A stretch of 21,244 nt of DNA from an uncultured Clostridium sp. (GCA_900557165.1 USRS01000035.1:1-21244); one strand, 5' to 3'. Positions 1 to 7,592 are shown, numbered from the stretch's first letter. A program made the numbers and translations. Notes: a model not told the origin generated them from the sequence alone.

Positions 1-39
1 TTTAAAGATAATGGATATGAATTTAGAACTTTAGCATAA
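1..39 (+). CDS. polysaccharide deacetylase, C-terminal end only (partial)
   Basis: The first 39 bases read in frame 1 as FKDNGYEFRTLA followed by a TAA stop. The first 33 bases are identical to the 3' end of the complete deacetylase gene at 11956-11988, so this is the tail of a paralogous NodB-type polysaccharide deacetylase that lies mostly outside the window. There is no terminator hairpin in the 41 bases before the histidine kinase, so the two may be co-transcribed. The function is inferred only from identity with the internal paralog. Confidence 0.8.
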   Translation, partial: FKDNGYEFRTLA

Positions 40-80
40 TATATAATAAAATTTAAAACTAAAGAATAACTGGTGAGTAT

Positions 81-1520
81 ATGAAGTTTTGGGAAAAAAT
101 ATTTTTATATTCCTTGATATTATTTTTCCTATTATTTAGTGGTGGAGGAATAATATTAATAGAAAAAATTCATAGTGAAAGTTTAGACACAGCAATAAAA
201 TCTATAATGTATAAATATTTAAATGTAGAATCAGTTATGTATTTGAACTCAGATTACTTGATGGATATAGATGTAAATAGTGAATCCAATATGAAAAACT
301 GGGTAGACATTATCATAAATGGCTACTCAGTTAACAATGTAGAACAATATAATACAGAATTATATTCTATGGAAAATAAAAAAATATCATCTGATTTAAA
401 AGAAAAAGTTACAGGAAAAAGAACAGAAATTTTAAATGCAAAAGAAAATGAAAAATCTTTTATTATAAGAACTATAAATAATAGAAAATACGCCTTTGTA
501 AGTTCTATTGTCAGCTTAGAAAATAAAGATTTTAAATTGATAATATCAAAAGATATACAATATGTTTATACAGAAAGAAGTAATAATTATAAATTTTTCA
601 TGATTATAGATTTGATAATGTTAATTATTTTATCTGCAGGTATGTATATAATATCAAAAAAATTAACTAATCCTTTAGTTAAATTAAGCAATGTATCCAA
701 AGATATTGCAAAAGGCGAATATAATATAAGGGCTGTAGAAAGTAAAAAAAATGATGAGATAGGAGTATTAGAACATAATTTTAATCTTATGATAGACGTT
801 ATTGAAAATAATATAGAAGAATTAAAATATTTAAATGAATCAAAACAAAGATTTATAGATAGTTTAAATCACGAAATAAAAACACCTATTACATCCATTA
901 TAGGTTATTCAGAACTTTTATTAAAAAGCAATGTAAGTGAAGAAATAAAAATTAAATCACTTAAATATATTAATTCAGAAGCTAAAAGACTAGAAACTTT
1001 AAATTCGACATTGCTAAAATTAACTTTGATGAGAGAAGAAAACAGAAAGTTAGGAAAAGTAGAACTAAAAGAAGCTATAAATAATGTAAAAAATATATTA
1101 ATCTATAAAATGGAGAGAAAAAATATAAAATTAAATATAAAAATAGAAAATATAGATTTAGTGCAAGATAAAGAATTACTAGAAGTTTTACTTACAAATA
1201 TTATAGATAATAGTATCAAGGCATCTAATGTGGGATCATGGATAGATGTAGAGGGGTATTATGGAAATAATGAATATATATTAAAAATTAAAGATAAAGG
1301 TATTGGTATACCACAAGAGGATTTAGATAAAGTATTAGAGCCATTTTATATGGTAGACAAGGCTAGAACTAGAAAAAACAATGGAATTGGACTGGGTCTT
1401 TCCATATGCAGTGAAATTTGCAACATGTATAATATTTCTTTGGATATAAAAAGTAAATTAAATGTGGGAACAGAAGTTATTTTAATTTTTAATAAGGAAC
1501 ATTTTTTACATGAAAGTTAA
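81..1520 (+). CDS. membrane sensor histidine kinase (HAMP-HisKA-HATPase)
   Basis: Sensor kinase of a two-component system. It should autophosphorylate on histidine in response to an extracytoplasmic cue and pass phosphate to the regulator two genes downstream. Membrane segments lie at about residues 7-29 and 172-192, leaving an extracellular sensor domain of about 140 residues that I cannot name. A HAMP linker follows (about 193-245), then the dimerisation/phosphoacceptor domain with the H-box SLNHEIKTP (His264) and the ATPase domain. In the ATPase domain the N-box has Asn373 and Asn377, the G1 box is DKGIGIP (Asp405), the F-box is EPFYMV, and the G2 box is GIGLGLS (Gly435-Gly439). All key residues are present, and 479 residues is a normal length. 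The start follows GGTGAG at 72-77. The 3' end overlaps the next gene by 11 bases, implying coupled translation. The signal is unknown. Confidence 0.95.
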   Translation: MKFWEKIFLYSLILFFLLFSGGGIILIEKIHSESLDTAIKSIMYKYLNVESVMYLNSDYLMDIDVNSESNMKNWVDIIINGYSVNNVEQYNTELYSMENKKISSDLKEKVTGKRTEILNAKENEKSFIIRTINNRKYAFVSSIVSLENKDFKLIISKDIQYVYTERSNNYKFFMIIDLIMLIILSAGMYIISKKLTNPLVKLSNVSKDIAKGEYNIRAVESKKNDEIGVLEHNFNLMIDVIENNIEELKYLNESKQRFIDSLNHEIKTPITSIIGYSELLLKSNVSEEIKIKSLKYINSEAKRLETLNSTLLKLTLMREENRKLGKVELKEAINNVKNILIYKMERKNIKLNIKIENIDLVQDKELLEVLLTNIIDNSIKASNVGSWIDVEGYYGNNEYILKIKDKGIGIPQEDLDKVLEPFYMVDKARTRKNNGIGLGLSICSEICNMYNISLDIKSKLNVGTEVILIFNKEHFLHES

Positions 1521-2151
1521 AATAACTATTGTAGTTTTTGCCTTGTTATCAATTGTTATGTTTTTCTTTTTTAATATAAAATATCCATATAAAGAAAATG
1601 TGTTATACAGTCAAAATGACATAAAAAATTATGATGAAAAACAATCGAAAAGCAGTAATTTAATAAACAGAGATGAAGCTATAAAAATAGCTAAATATTA
1701 TATAGAGGATATATTGGGAAATGATTTAGATAGTGATGACAATAAAATGTATGTCAACTTATATAGAAATGACAGCAATGCAGATTCTTACTATTGGAAT
1801 ATAAGTTGGTCTAGGCCTAATTTATCATGTGGTGTTGAAATAAATACTATAAATAAAGAAATAAACGATATATATGTTAATAAAGATCTTGATAAAGTAG
1901 ATAATAATCAAAAATCATCTTTGCCACTAAAGAAAGAGGAAATACTACAAATTGTAGATAAACTTGTAAAAGCCCTGGGATTTAATTTAGATTTATATGA
2001 TTTAAATGTATCTAAAGGAAATTATTATAACTACGAAATTTGTACATTTACCAATAAAAAAGATGACAAAGATAAATTTATGATTTATATTGATAATAAT
2101 GGTAAATTTATTACTAGATATAAAAGAAATCCACATAAGGAGATTTATTAA
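1510..2151 (+). CDS. membrane-anchored PepSY-like protein of the two-component operon
   Basis: 213-residue protein with one N-terminal hydrophobic anchor (about residues 5-22) and no lipobox cysteine, so the rest is probably outside the cell. Two repeats of PepSY/YpeB type can be seen. The first has the helix DEAIKIAKYYIEDILG (from about residue 55) followed by a beta stretch with YYWNISWSRP. The second starts at about residue 140 with KKEEILQIVDKLVKALGF and ends in a beta stretch. Such domains are known as extracytoplasmic modulators of proteases and envelope processes. The gene lies inside the kinase-regulator operon: it overlaps the kinase by 11 bases and shares one base (TAATG) with the regulator start. 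This suggests that it tunes the sensor or reports envelope state, which is inference. The family assignment is by pattern only. Confidence 0.7.
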   Translation: MKVKITIVVFALLSIVMFFFFNIKYPYKENVLYSQNDIKNYDEKQSKSSNLINRDEAIKIAKYYIEDILGNDLDSDDNKMYVNLYRNDSNADSYYWNISWSRPNLSCGVEINTINKEINDIYVNKDLDKVDNNQKSSLPLKKEEILQIVDKLVKALGFNLDLYDLNVSKGNYYNYEICTFTNKKDDKDKFMIYIDNNGKFITRYKRNPHKEIY

Positions 2152-2801
2152 TGAAAATATTAGTAGTAGAAGATGAAGCACCCATTAGAGATTTGATATC
2201 CATAAACCTACAACTGGTAGGATATGAAGTATTTACAGCAGAAGATGGAATTGTAGCTGAAAATTTTTTAGAAAAACAAAAAGTAGATTTAATTTTGCTA
2301 GATGTTATGATACCAGGAATAGATGGTTTTTCCTTAATAGAAAAAATCAAAAAACATAACATACCTGTTATATTTGTGACAGCAAAAGAATCTGTTTTGG
2401 ATAGAGTAAAGGGCTTAAGGCTTGGAGCTGATGATTATATAATAAAACCCTTTGAAACTATAGAATTATTAGCTCGAATTGAAGTTGTACTTAGAAGATA
2501 CAATAAAAACAGTCATATTATTAAATTTAAAAATATTGAGGTGGATACAAATCAAAGAAGTGTTAAATTAAATGACAAAGAAGTCTATCTTACAGTAAAA
2601 GAATATGAATTATTAATATTATTGTTACAAAATAAAAATATAGCTTTATCTAGAGATCAAATACTAGATAGAGTGTGGGGATTTGAATATGGAGGAGAAA
2701 CTAGAACAGTTGACATTCATATTCAACGCATAAGAGAAAAACTAGATTTAAAAAATAATATCAAAACCGTATTTAAAGTAGGTTACAGATTTGAAGAGTA
2801 G
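2151..2801 (+). CDS. OmpR/PhoB-family response regulator
   Basis: DNA-binding response regulator, the likely partner of the kinase at 81-1520. The receiver domain (residues 1-115) has the acidic pocket VVEDE (Glu7, Asp8), phosphoacceptor Asp51 in LLDVMIP, Thr77 and Lys99 in IIKPFE. The C-terminal winged helix (about 125-216) has the usual TVKEYELL, RTVDIHIQRIREKL and VGYRFE stretches. At 216 residues it is a standard length for the family. AAGGAG lies just upstream of the ATG, which overlaps the stop of the preceding gene. The regulator being last and the kinase first is the reverse of the common order. Its targets cannot be read from the sequence; the adjoining deacetylase and the operon itself are natural candidates. 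Confidence 0.96.
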   Translation: MKILVVEDEAPIRDLISINLQLVGYEVFTAEDGIVAENFLEKQKVDLILLDVMIPGIDGFSLIEKIKKHNIPVIFVTAKESVLDRVKGLRLGADDYIIKPFETIELLARIEVVLRRYNKNSHIIKFKNIEVDTNQRSVKLNDKEVYLTVKEYELLILLLQNKNIALSRDQILDRVWGFEYGGETRTVDIHIQRIREKLDLKNNIKTVFKVGYRFEE

Positions 2802-2871
2802 AAATAATTATACAACAATATAACAGGATTTTCATAAAATATAATCATAAATATATTTAGGTGGTGATAAA

Positions 2872-3375
2872 TTGATTGAGCCTCAATATGGAGACGTAAT
2901 AAGTGTTAATCACGGAATTTACAATCACTTTGGCATATTTGTAGATAAAAATCATGTTATTCACTACACAGGAAAAGATGAGGATTTTCTTTTGAGGAAA
3001 ATGATTATAAACGAAACGGATATACAAAATTTCCTGGGAAATTCTGATAAATATTATGTATATAAATTTTCTAAAGAAAAATCAAAATCAGTAGAAAGAA
3101 TAAGGGCAAGTGGTTTAGATAGAAATTTAACAGATGATGCTAAGGCTCTATATCTTCTCTATCAAATAAAAAATAAGGTTAAGTTTAAAATATATTCACC
3201 AGAAGAAACTGTAAAGAGGGCTAGAAGTAAAATAGGAGAGAGGAAATTTTTTCTCCCAGGAAATAATTGTGAGCATTTTGCCATATGGTGCAAAACGGGA
3301 GTGAGACAATCTTATCAAGTAAATCTTGTATTAAAAGCAGTTTTTGTAAAAATGGATATGGGAATGGATTTATGA
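2872..3375 (+). CDS. LRAT-domain protein (NlpC/P60-like thiol enzyme or acyltransferase fold)
   Basis: 167-residue soluble protein consisting almost wholly of a lecithin:retinol acyltransferase (LRAT)-like domain. The start YGDVISV...YNHFGIFVD supplies the first catalytic-type histidine (His19). VIHYTG supplies a second (His31), and NNCEHFAIWCKTG supplies the nucleophilic cysteine (Cys133). Members use a His/Cys pair for thiol acyl transfer or hydrolysis; the substrate of bacterial stand-alone versions is generally unknown. About 100 residues separate His31 from Cys133 and include a lysine-rich part. There is no signal peptide, so it is probably cytoplasmic. The start is TTG, supported by AGGTGGTGA (2860-2868) at proper spacing and by the absence of an ATG before the conserved region. 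It sits 70 bases after the regulator with no terminator between, and ends in a strong hairpin. Confidence 0.8.
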   Translation: MIEPQYGDVISVNHGIYNHFGIFVDKNHVIHYTGKDEDFLLRKMIINETDIQNFLGNSDKYYVYKFSKEKSKSVERIRASGLDRNLTDDAKALYLLYQIKNKVKFKIYSPEETVKRARSKIGERKFFLPGNNCEHFAIWCKTGVRQSYQVNLVLKAVFVKMDMGMDL

Positions 3376-3410
3376 AAATACGTGGATAAAAGTATCCACG
3401 TATTTTTATT
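3375..3410 (+). terminator. intrinsic terminator after the LRAT gene
   Basis: Perfect 14-base inverted repeat: the left arm at 3375-3388 and right arm at 3393-3406 share the core ACGTGGATA/TATCCACGT. The loop is AAAG and the right arm runs into a T-rich tail. It begins on the last base of the LRAT stop codon and separates that gene from rnhB. Confidence 0.93.
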
Positions 3411-3466
3411 ATATGATAAAATATAAAGGATAAGAGAATAATAAGAAAAAAGCTAAGGAGAAAATA

Positions 3467-4234
3467 ATGCAAAATAAAAGTGTAAAAGATATAAAAGAAA
3501 TAGTGGACAACTTATCAGTAGACCAATATTTAGAATATATAGATATTTTAAAAAGCGATGAAAGAAAATCAGTACAAAAAATGGCTGTTTCTTTGGCAAA
3601 AAAATTAGATGCCATTAGAAAAGAAGAACAAAGATTAGAACTTATAAATACATATGAAAAAGAAGCCTATTCAAAGGGTTATTTATATATAGGTGGAATA
3701 GATGAAGTTGGTAGAGGTCCACTGGCAGGGCCTGTAGTTGCTGCTGTAGTAGTTTTACCTTACAATACAAAAATAGAAGGTATAGATGATTCTAAGAAGG
3801 TAAAAGAAAGTAAAAGAGAAGAATTATTTGATATAATAAAAAAACAAGCTCTAGATTATGGTATAGGTATAGTTGATAATGAAGAAATAGATGATTATAA
3901 TATATTAAATGCCACATACATGGCTATGAAAAAGGCTTTAAATTCTATGAAAAAACAACCAGATTATTTATTAGTGGATGCTGTTACTATCCCTGGCGTG
4001 GATATAAAACAAAATCCTATTATAAAAGGAGATTCTAAATCTATTTCCATAGCAGCTGCCAGTATATTAGCAAAGGTTACTAGAGATAGAATGATGTACG
4101 ATTATGACAAAATATATCCGGAATACGGATTTAAATCTAATAAAGGATATGGAACAAAAGAACATTACGAAGCTATAGAAAAATTTGGCATAACTCCAAT
4201 TCACAGAAAAAGTTTCCTAAAGAATATTTTATAG
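3467..4234 (+). CDS. rnhB: ribonuclease HII
   Basis: Endonuclease that cuts the RNA strand of RNA/DNA hybrids and starts ribonucleotide excision from DNA. The catalytic core begins at about residue 75 with IGGIDEVGRGPLAGP (Asp79, Glu80). It continues with LLVDAV (Asp171) and the VTRDRMM segment (Asp207), which together give the metal-binding carboxylates of type 2 RNase H. The conserved GYGTKEHYEAI segment is present near the C-terminus. The N-terminal extension of about 70 residues, lysine-rich and probably helical, is typical of Bacillus/Clostridium RnhB; 255 residues is the normal length. The ATG has AAGGAG (3455-3460) six bases upstream. The strong terminator upstream means it needs its own promoter. 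Confidence 0.96.
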   Translation: MQNKSVKDIKEIVDNLSVDQYLEYIDILKSDERKSVQKMAVSLAKKLDAIRKEEQRLELINTYEKEAYSKGYLYIGGIDEVGRGPLAGPVVAAVVVLPYNTKIEGIDDSKKVKESKREELFDIIKKQALDYGIGIVDNEEIDDYNILNATYMAMKKALNSMKKQPDYLLVDAVTIPGVDIKQNPIIKGDSKSISIAAASILAKVTRDRMMYDYDKIYPEYGFKSNKGYGTKEHYEAIEKFGITPIHRKSFLKNIL

Positions 4235-4297
4235 ATTATAATAATCTTGTAATAATATGTGATAATAATAAAAAATCTTGAAAATAGGGGGTCCAAA

Positions 4298-5314
4298 ATG
4301 AACTATCAAGAAATGTTAAAAGAAGCAAGACAAAATTTAAATGGAAGTTGCAAAGTATGTAAAGCATGTAACGGTGTGGCCTGTTCTGGAGAAGTTCCAG
4401 GTATGGGAGGAAAAGGAACTGGTTCTGCTTTTACTGAAAACTTCAAAAGCTTACAAAATGTTAAAATAAATATGAGAGTTATACATAATGTATTAAATCC
4501 TGACACTTCAGTAGAGTTATTTGGAAAGAAAATGAAAGCTCCTATATTTGCTGCTCCTGTTACTGGAACAACTCTAAATATGGGTGGAAAGATAAGTGAA
4601 AAAGACTATATAACTTCTGTTGTTGAAGGTTGTATAGAAAGTGATATTTATCCAATGGTTGGAGATACTGCTGTAGATTCATTTTTAATGGATAATTTAG
4701 ATGTATTAAAAGAAAATAATGGTCAAGGTATAGTGTTTATAAAACCTTGGGAAAATCACGATATAATAAAGAAGATAAAATTGGCTGAAGAAGCTGGAGC
4801 TTATGCTGTAGGTGTTGATGTGGATGCTTGCGGACTTGTTACTTTATCTATGCATGGTAAAAAAGTTGTACCTAAAGATGTGGAGGCTTTAAAAGAGTTA
4901 AAAGCATCTACTAAATTACCTTTTATAGTAAAAGGAATTATGACTGTGGAAGATGCTATGCTTGCTGTTGAAGCAGGTGTTGATGCCATAGTTGTATCAA
5001 ATCACGGTGGAAGAGTATTAGATTGTACTCCAGGAGCTGCTGATGTACTTCCTGCCATAGCTGAGGCTGTTAAAGGTAAAGTTACTATACTTGCTGACGG
5101 TGGTGTTAGAAGTGGTGTAGATGTGCTTAAGATGATAGGTCTTGGTGCTGATGGTGTACTTATAGGAAGACCTTTTGTTACTGCATCTTTTGGTGGTGGC
5201 AAAGAAGGTGTTGAGATGTATGTTAATAAAATCATAGATGAGCTTGAGGCTACTATGAGACTTACTGGATGTCAAAGTGTTAAGGATATTGATGGTAAGG
5301 TTATATTTAGATAG
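4298..5314 (+). CDS. FMN-dependent alpha-hydroxy-acid oxidizing protein (lactate/glycolate oxidase superfamily)
   Basis: 338-residue TIM-barrel flavoenzyme of the FMN-dependent alpha-hydroxy-acid dehydrogenase/oxidase superfamily, probably oxidising a 2-hydroxy acid such as lactate. Visible family signatures are the lysine strand FIVKGI, the catalytic VSNHGGRVLD (His and Arg), the phosphate-binding LADGGVRSG and LIGRPF, and APVTGTT near the N-terminal strand. The N-terminus carries C-x2-C-x2-C-x4-C (Cys18, 21, 24, 29), absent from classical glycolate oxidases but, as I recall, usual in clostridial members. The usual N-terminal active-site tyrosine is not evident, so the substrate is uncertain. 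I chose ATG 4298, preceded by AGGGGG at 4286-4291; an in-frame GTG at 4259 adds 13 residues but has no good ribosome binding site. The gene may be co-transcribed with rnhB, 63 bases upstream. Confidence 0.88.
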   Translation: MNYQEMLKEARQNLNGSCKVCKACNGVACSGEVPGMGGKGTGSAFTENFKSLQNVKINMRVIHNVLNPDTSVELFGKKMKAPIFAAPVTGTTLNMGGKISEKDYITSVVEGCIESDIYPMVGDTAVDSFLMDNLDVLKENNGQGIVFIKPWENHDIIKKIKLAEEAGAYAVGVDVDACGLVTLSMHGKKVVPKDVEALKELKASTKLPFIVKGIMTVEDAMLAVEAGVDAIVVSNHGGRVLDCTPGAADVLPAIAEAVKGKVTILADGGVRSGVDVLKMIGLGADGVLIGRPFVTASFGGGKEGVEMYVNKIIDELEATMRLTGCQSVKDIDGKVIFR

Positions 5315-5353
5315 ATATTGACTGTATATTAAAACATAATAAGTTATATTTAA

Positions 5354-5402
5354 AAATGAGATTTCTATTATTTTATTAAAATAGTAGAGGTCTCATTTAT
5401 TA
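5354..5402 (+). terminator. terminator hairpin after the hydroxy-acid oxidase gene
   Basis: A 22-base stem (left arm 5354-5375, right arm 5377-5398) with a few G-T pairs. Its outer part is AAATGAGA pairing with TCTCATTT, with a tight central turn. The tail is only partly T-rich, so termination may depend partly on the second hairpin downstream. Confidence 0.7.
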
Positions 5403-5442
5403 TATTAAAATAAGAATAAATATTTACTCTTATTTTAATATA
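5401..5442. repeat. perfect 15-base inverted repeat, second hairpin in tandem
   Basis: Left arm TATATTAAAATAAGA at 5401-5415 and its exact reverse complement at 5428-5442, with a 12-base loop. It lies immediately after the previous hairpin. It may be a back-up terminator, usable on either strand, or a regulatory dyad for the gene at 5560. Confidence 0.6.
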
Positions 5443-5487
5443 ATAAAACTCTTAAAAATATAATGAAAAAGCTAAAATAAAGTAAAA

Positions 5488-5517
5488 TTGTTGAGATTTT
5501 ATTTATATATGTATAAC
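5488..5517 (+). promoter_or_regulatory. possible promoter for the orphan membrane genes
   Basis: TTGTTG (5488-5493) and TATAAC (5512-5517) are separated by 18 bases, with TG directly before the -10 hexamer. The match is moderate in very AT-rich DNA, so chance is possible, but it is the best candidate between the twin hairpins and the start at 5560. Confidence 0.35.
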
Positions 5518-5559
5518 ATTAAGTATATAGAGATAAAAGAAGAGGTGAATTAATAACTA

Positions 5560-6027
5560 ATGAGATTATTTAGAATAATATATATTTTTTTATCTTGGAT
5601 TATAATATGGAGAACAACACCGCTTGAAGGAGGAGTTAATGCATTTATAGTGTCTGTATTTATATTTACATTGGGAATGCTTTATGATTATATAGAGGTA
5701 TTTAATACAGCAACTAAATTAAATAATAAAAATTATGGATCTATAATTCATAAAATAGTAGGTGCAATCGGAATAGGTCTATCTACAGTATATGTATTAT
5801 CTTGTGTTCTTCTTTGGATGGATGTTTTGAATATAGACAATAATACATGTATATATTTAACAGGTAATGATTTAAGGGAAAGTAGTAAAGTAATTAGTGT
5901 AAATATGTATCAAAAAATTTTAGCTATTTATATATTTCTATCTTGTATAGAAATATATAGTCCTACTAAAAGAAGGTTAGGTGCAAAGTTAGTAATTGCT
6001 GAGTTAGCTGAAACAAAAGACAATTAA
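5560..6027 (+). CDS. hypothetical small integral membrane protein
   Basis: I do not recognise this 155-residue protein. It has about four hydrophobic segments: residues 3-17, 25-47, 66-90 and 118-135. These are joined by short polar loops, and the soluble C-terminal tail is basic and then acidic (PTKRRLGAKL...AETKDN). One loop holds a single cysteine (NNTCIYL). No catalytic motif, signal peptide or transporter signature is visible. AGAGGTG lies 15 or so bases before the ATG, which is rather distant, so the exact start is less certain. It is followed 83 bases later by another membrane-anchored orphan with no terminator between, so the two probably form one transcript and may act together (inference). 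Confidence 0.7.
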   Translation: MRLFRIIYIFLSWIIIWRTTPLEGGVNAFIVSVFIFTLGMLYDYIEVFNTATKLNNKNYGSIIHKIVGAIGIGLSTVYVLSCVLLWMDVLNIDNNTCIYLTGNDLRESSKVISVNMYQKILAIYIFLSCIEIYSPTKRRLGAKLVIAELAETKDN

Positions 6028-6110
6028 ATAACTATAATAAAATAATAAGTGATTAATAAAAAAGGGATAAAGAGGAATATATTTAATAATATATATAAGG
6101 GGGGAGGATT

Positions 6111-6809
6111 ATGAATATAAGTGATATTTTACCTATAATATTATGTAGTTCAATTATAGGGTTGTTAGTAGGTTTGTTTGCTAAAGTTATTAGTAATAAT
6201 ATACAAAAAAATGTACTAATTTATACTATGAAGGTTGTATTAAGAGAAACAATTATATATCCATTATTTTTCCCATTATTTTTTAATAGAAAAAAATATG
6301 CAAAAATCAAAGCAGGAGAAATAATATATAAATTAAAAGATGAAAATATAAATGGTATTAATATAGAAAAATTAGAAAAATATATCTATGATGATTTAAC
6401 CTTTATGAAAGTATGTAATATGTGGAAAATTGTAATAAAAGATATGTTCCACAATTTTGATGAAAATGTTTTAGATATTATATATAAAGTAAAAGAAAGT
6501 GGATTATCAGAAATAATATATAAAAAAAAGGTTTTAAAGGCTCAGATAAAATCTAATAATAGAGAGATAAAACATAATAATAGATATATAGCCTATTTAA
6601 AAACTATCTTAGTGATAGATTTAGGAGTAAAAGATATTATTAAAAAATTTAAGCATATATATTTAAACAATAATAAACATGTAAATATTTGTAAGTATGC
6701 TAGAGTTAGTATTAAATTAAATATAACAAGTTCTTATGAAGATAAGATAGATATGAAAAGTAATACTATATATGAAAATCAAGCTAAAAGATATTTGAAA
6801 AACTTATAG
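6111..6809 (+). CDS. hypothetical membrane-anchored protein with basic cytoplasmic region
   Basis: Unrecognised 232-residue protein. The N-terminal hydrophobic helix is at residues 6-27, and a second weakly hydrophobic stretch (about 35-60, RETIIYPLFFPLFF) could be a re-entrant or second membrane segment. The remaining 170 residues are polar and very rich in Lys, Asn and Ile, with predicted helices such as YKLKDENI...EKLEKYIYDDL and the possible coiled coil KAQIKSNNREIKHNN. No enzyme motif is seen. A very strong ribosome binding site (GGGGGGAGG, ending at 6107) precedes the ATG, so it is probably a real, well-translated gene. It partners the small membrane protein upstream. The tail is followed by an 11-base inverted repeat. 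Confidence 0.7.
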   Translation: MNISDILPIILCSSIIGLLVGLFAKVISNNIQKNVLIYTMKVVLRETIIYPLFFPLFFNRKKYAKIKAGEIIYKLKDENINGINIEKLEKYIYDDLTFMKVCNMWKIVIKDMFHNFDENVLDIIYKVKESGLSEIIYKKKVLKAQIKSNNREIKHNNRYIAYLKTILVIDLGVKDIIKKFKHIYLNNNKHVNICKYARVSIKLNITSSYEDKIDMKSNTIYENQAKRYLKNL

Positions 6810-6839
6810 CACAAATATAATATATACTATAATTAAAAT

Positions 6840-6868
6840 TAATTTTAAGAAAATACATCTTAAAATTA
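6840..6868. repeat. 11-base perfect inverted repeat between the orphan gene and the QueG-like gene
   Basis: TAATTTTAAGA (6840-6850) and TCTTAAAATTA (6858-6868) flank a 7-base loop. There is no T-tract after it, so it is a weak terminator at best; an operator or an mRNA 3' stabilising hairpin are alternatives. Confidence 0.45.
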
Positions 6869-6914
6869 GATAAAAACTAATTAATCAATCCATGGAGAAA
6901 CTTTGGGGGATAGT

Positions 6915-7592
6915 ATGGAGGAGAAGATTAAAAAAATAATAACTGATTTAGGGGCAAGTGTTTGTGGAATTTCAAGTGTAGAACGTTTTAAGGAAGTTCC
7001 AGAGGGATTTTCACCAACAGATATATACAGTGAGTGTAAGTCTGTTATTGCCTTTGGAGTTAATCTACCAAAGGGACTTACAAAACTTAAATCATCACTG
7101 ATATATGGTCATTTCAATTATTTTAGCTGTTCAATAGTTGATAAAATTGCTTTTGATGGTGCAAAGATCATTGAAGAAAAATTCAACTGCTTTTCACTTC
7201 CTATGCCTTGTGACAATCCATATGAATATTGGGATGAAGATAAGCTTGAAGGAAAAGGGCTTATATCAATGAAACATACGGCAATATTATGTGGAATTGG
7301 AGCCCTTGGAAAAAACACTTTACTACTAAATCCTAAGTATGGAAACGAACTGACAATAGGAGCAATCCTAACTGATTTAGAATTGAAATCAGATGACTTA
7401 TGTGAAAATATCTGTATAAAAGAATGTCATAAATGTATTGAAAATTGTCCTGTGGGAGCAATACAGGAGGGCAAAGTAGTTCAAAAACTTTGTAGAAATA
7501 ATGCTTATGGCAAGACTAAAAGAGGTTTTGATACAGTTGAATGTAATAAATGTAGAAAAGTATGCCCTATGAGATATGGCAAAAACTTATAA
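6915..7592 (+). CDS. 4Fe-4S protein related to epoxyqueuosine reductase (short QueG-like)
   Basis: 225-residue iron-sulphur protein of the family that databases often label epoxyqueuosine reductase. It lacks the full length of QueG (about 380 residues) and its true substrate is uncertain. The N-terminal half includes CKSVIAFGVNLPKG and NPYEYWDEDKLEGKG. The middle has a KHTAILCGIGALGKNTLL segment, glycine-rich and typical of this family. The C-terminal part has two CxxCxxxCP sets (CHKCIENCP and CNKCRKVCP) plus further cysteines, enough for two 4Fe-4S clusters. It is probably cytoplasmic. I prefer ATG 6915 after GGGGGA (6905-6910); a TTG at 6903 with GGAG upstream would add four residues. A terminator follows directly, so the gene ends its own unit. 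Confidence 0.85.
   Translation: MEEKIKKIITDLGASVCGISSVERFKEVPEGFSPTDIYSECKSVIAFGVNLPKGLTKLKSSLIYGHFNYFSCSIVDKIAFDGAKIIEEKFNCFSLPMPCDNPYEYWDEDKLEGKGLISMKHTAILCGIGALGKNTLLLNPKYGNELTIGAILTDLELKSDDLCENICIKECHKCIENCPVGAIQEGKVVQKLCRNNAYGKTKRGFDTVECNKCRKVCPMRYGKNL

Noticed and set aside
4259..4297. GTG start for the hydroxy-acid oxidase gene
   Set aside because: No ribosome binding site at proper spacing, while ATG 4298 has AGGGGG seven bases upstream.
2114..5275. Minus-strand open frames at 2114-2362, 3221-3472, 3409-3615, 4306-4506, 4801-4989, 5002-5235 and 5018-5275
   Set aside because: They lie opposite well-supported genes, lack ribosome binding sites, and have composition typical of antisense shadows of AT-rich codons.
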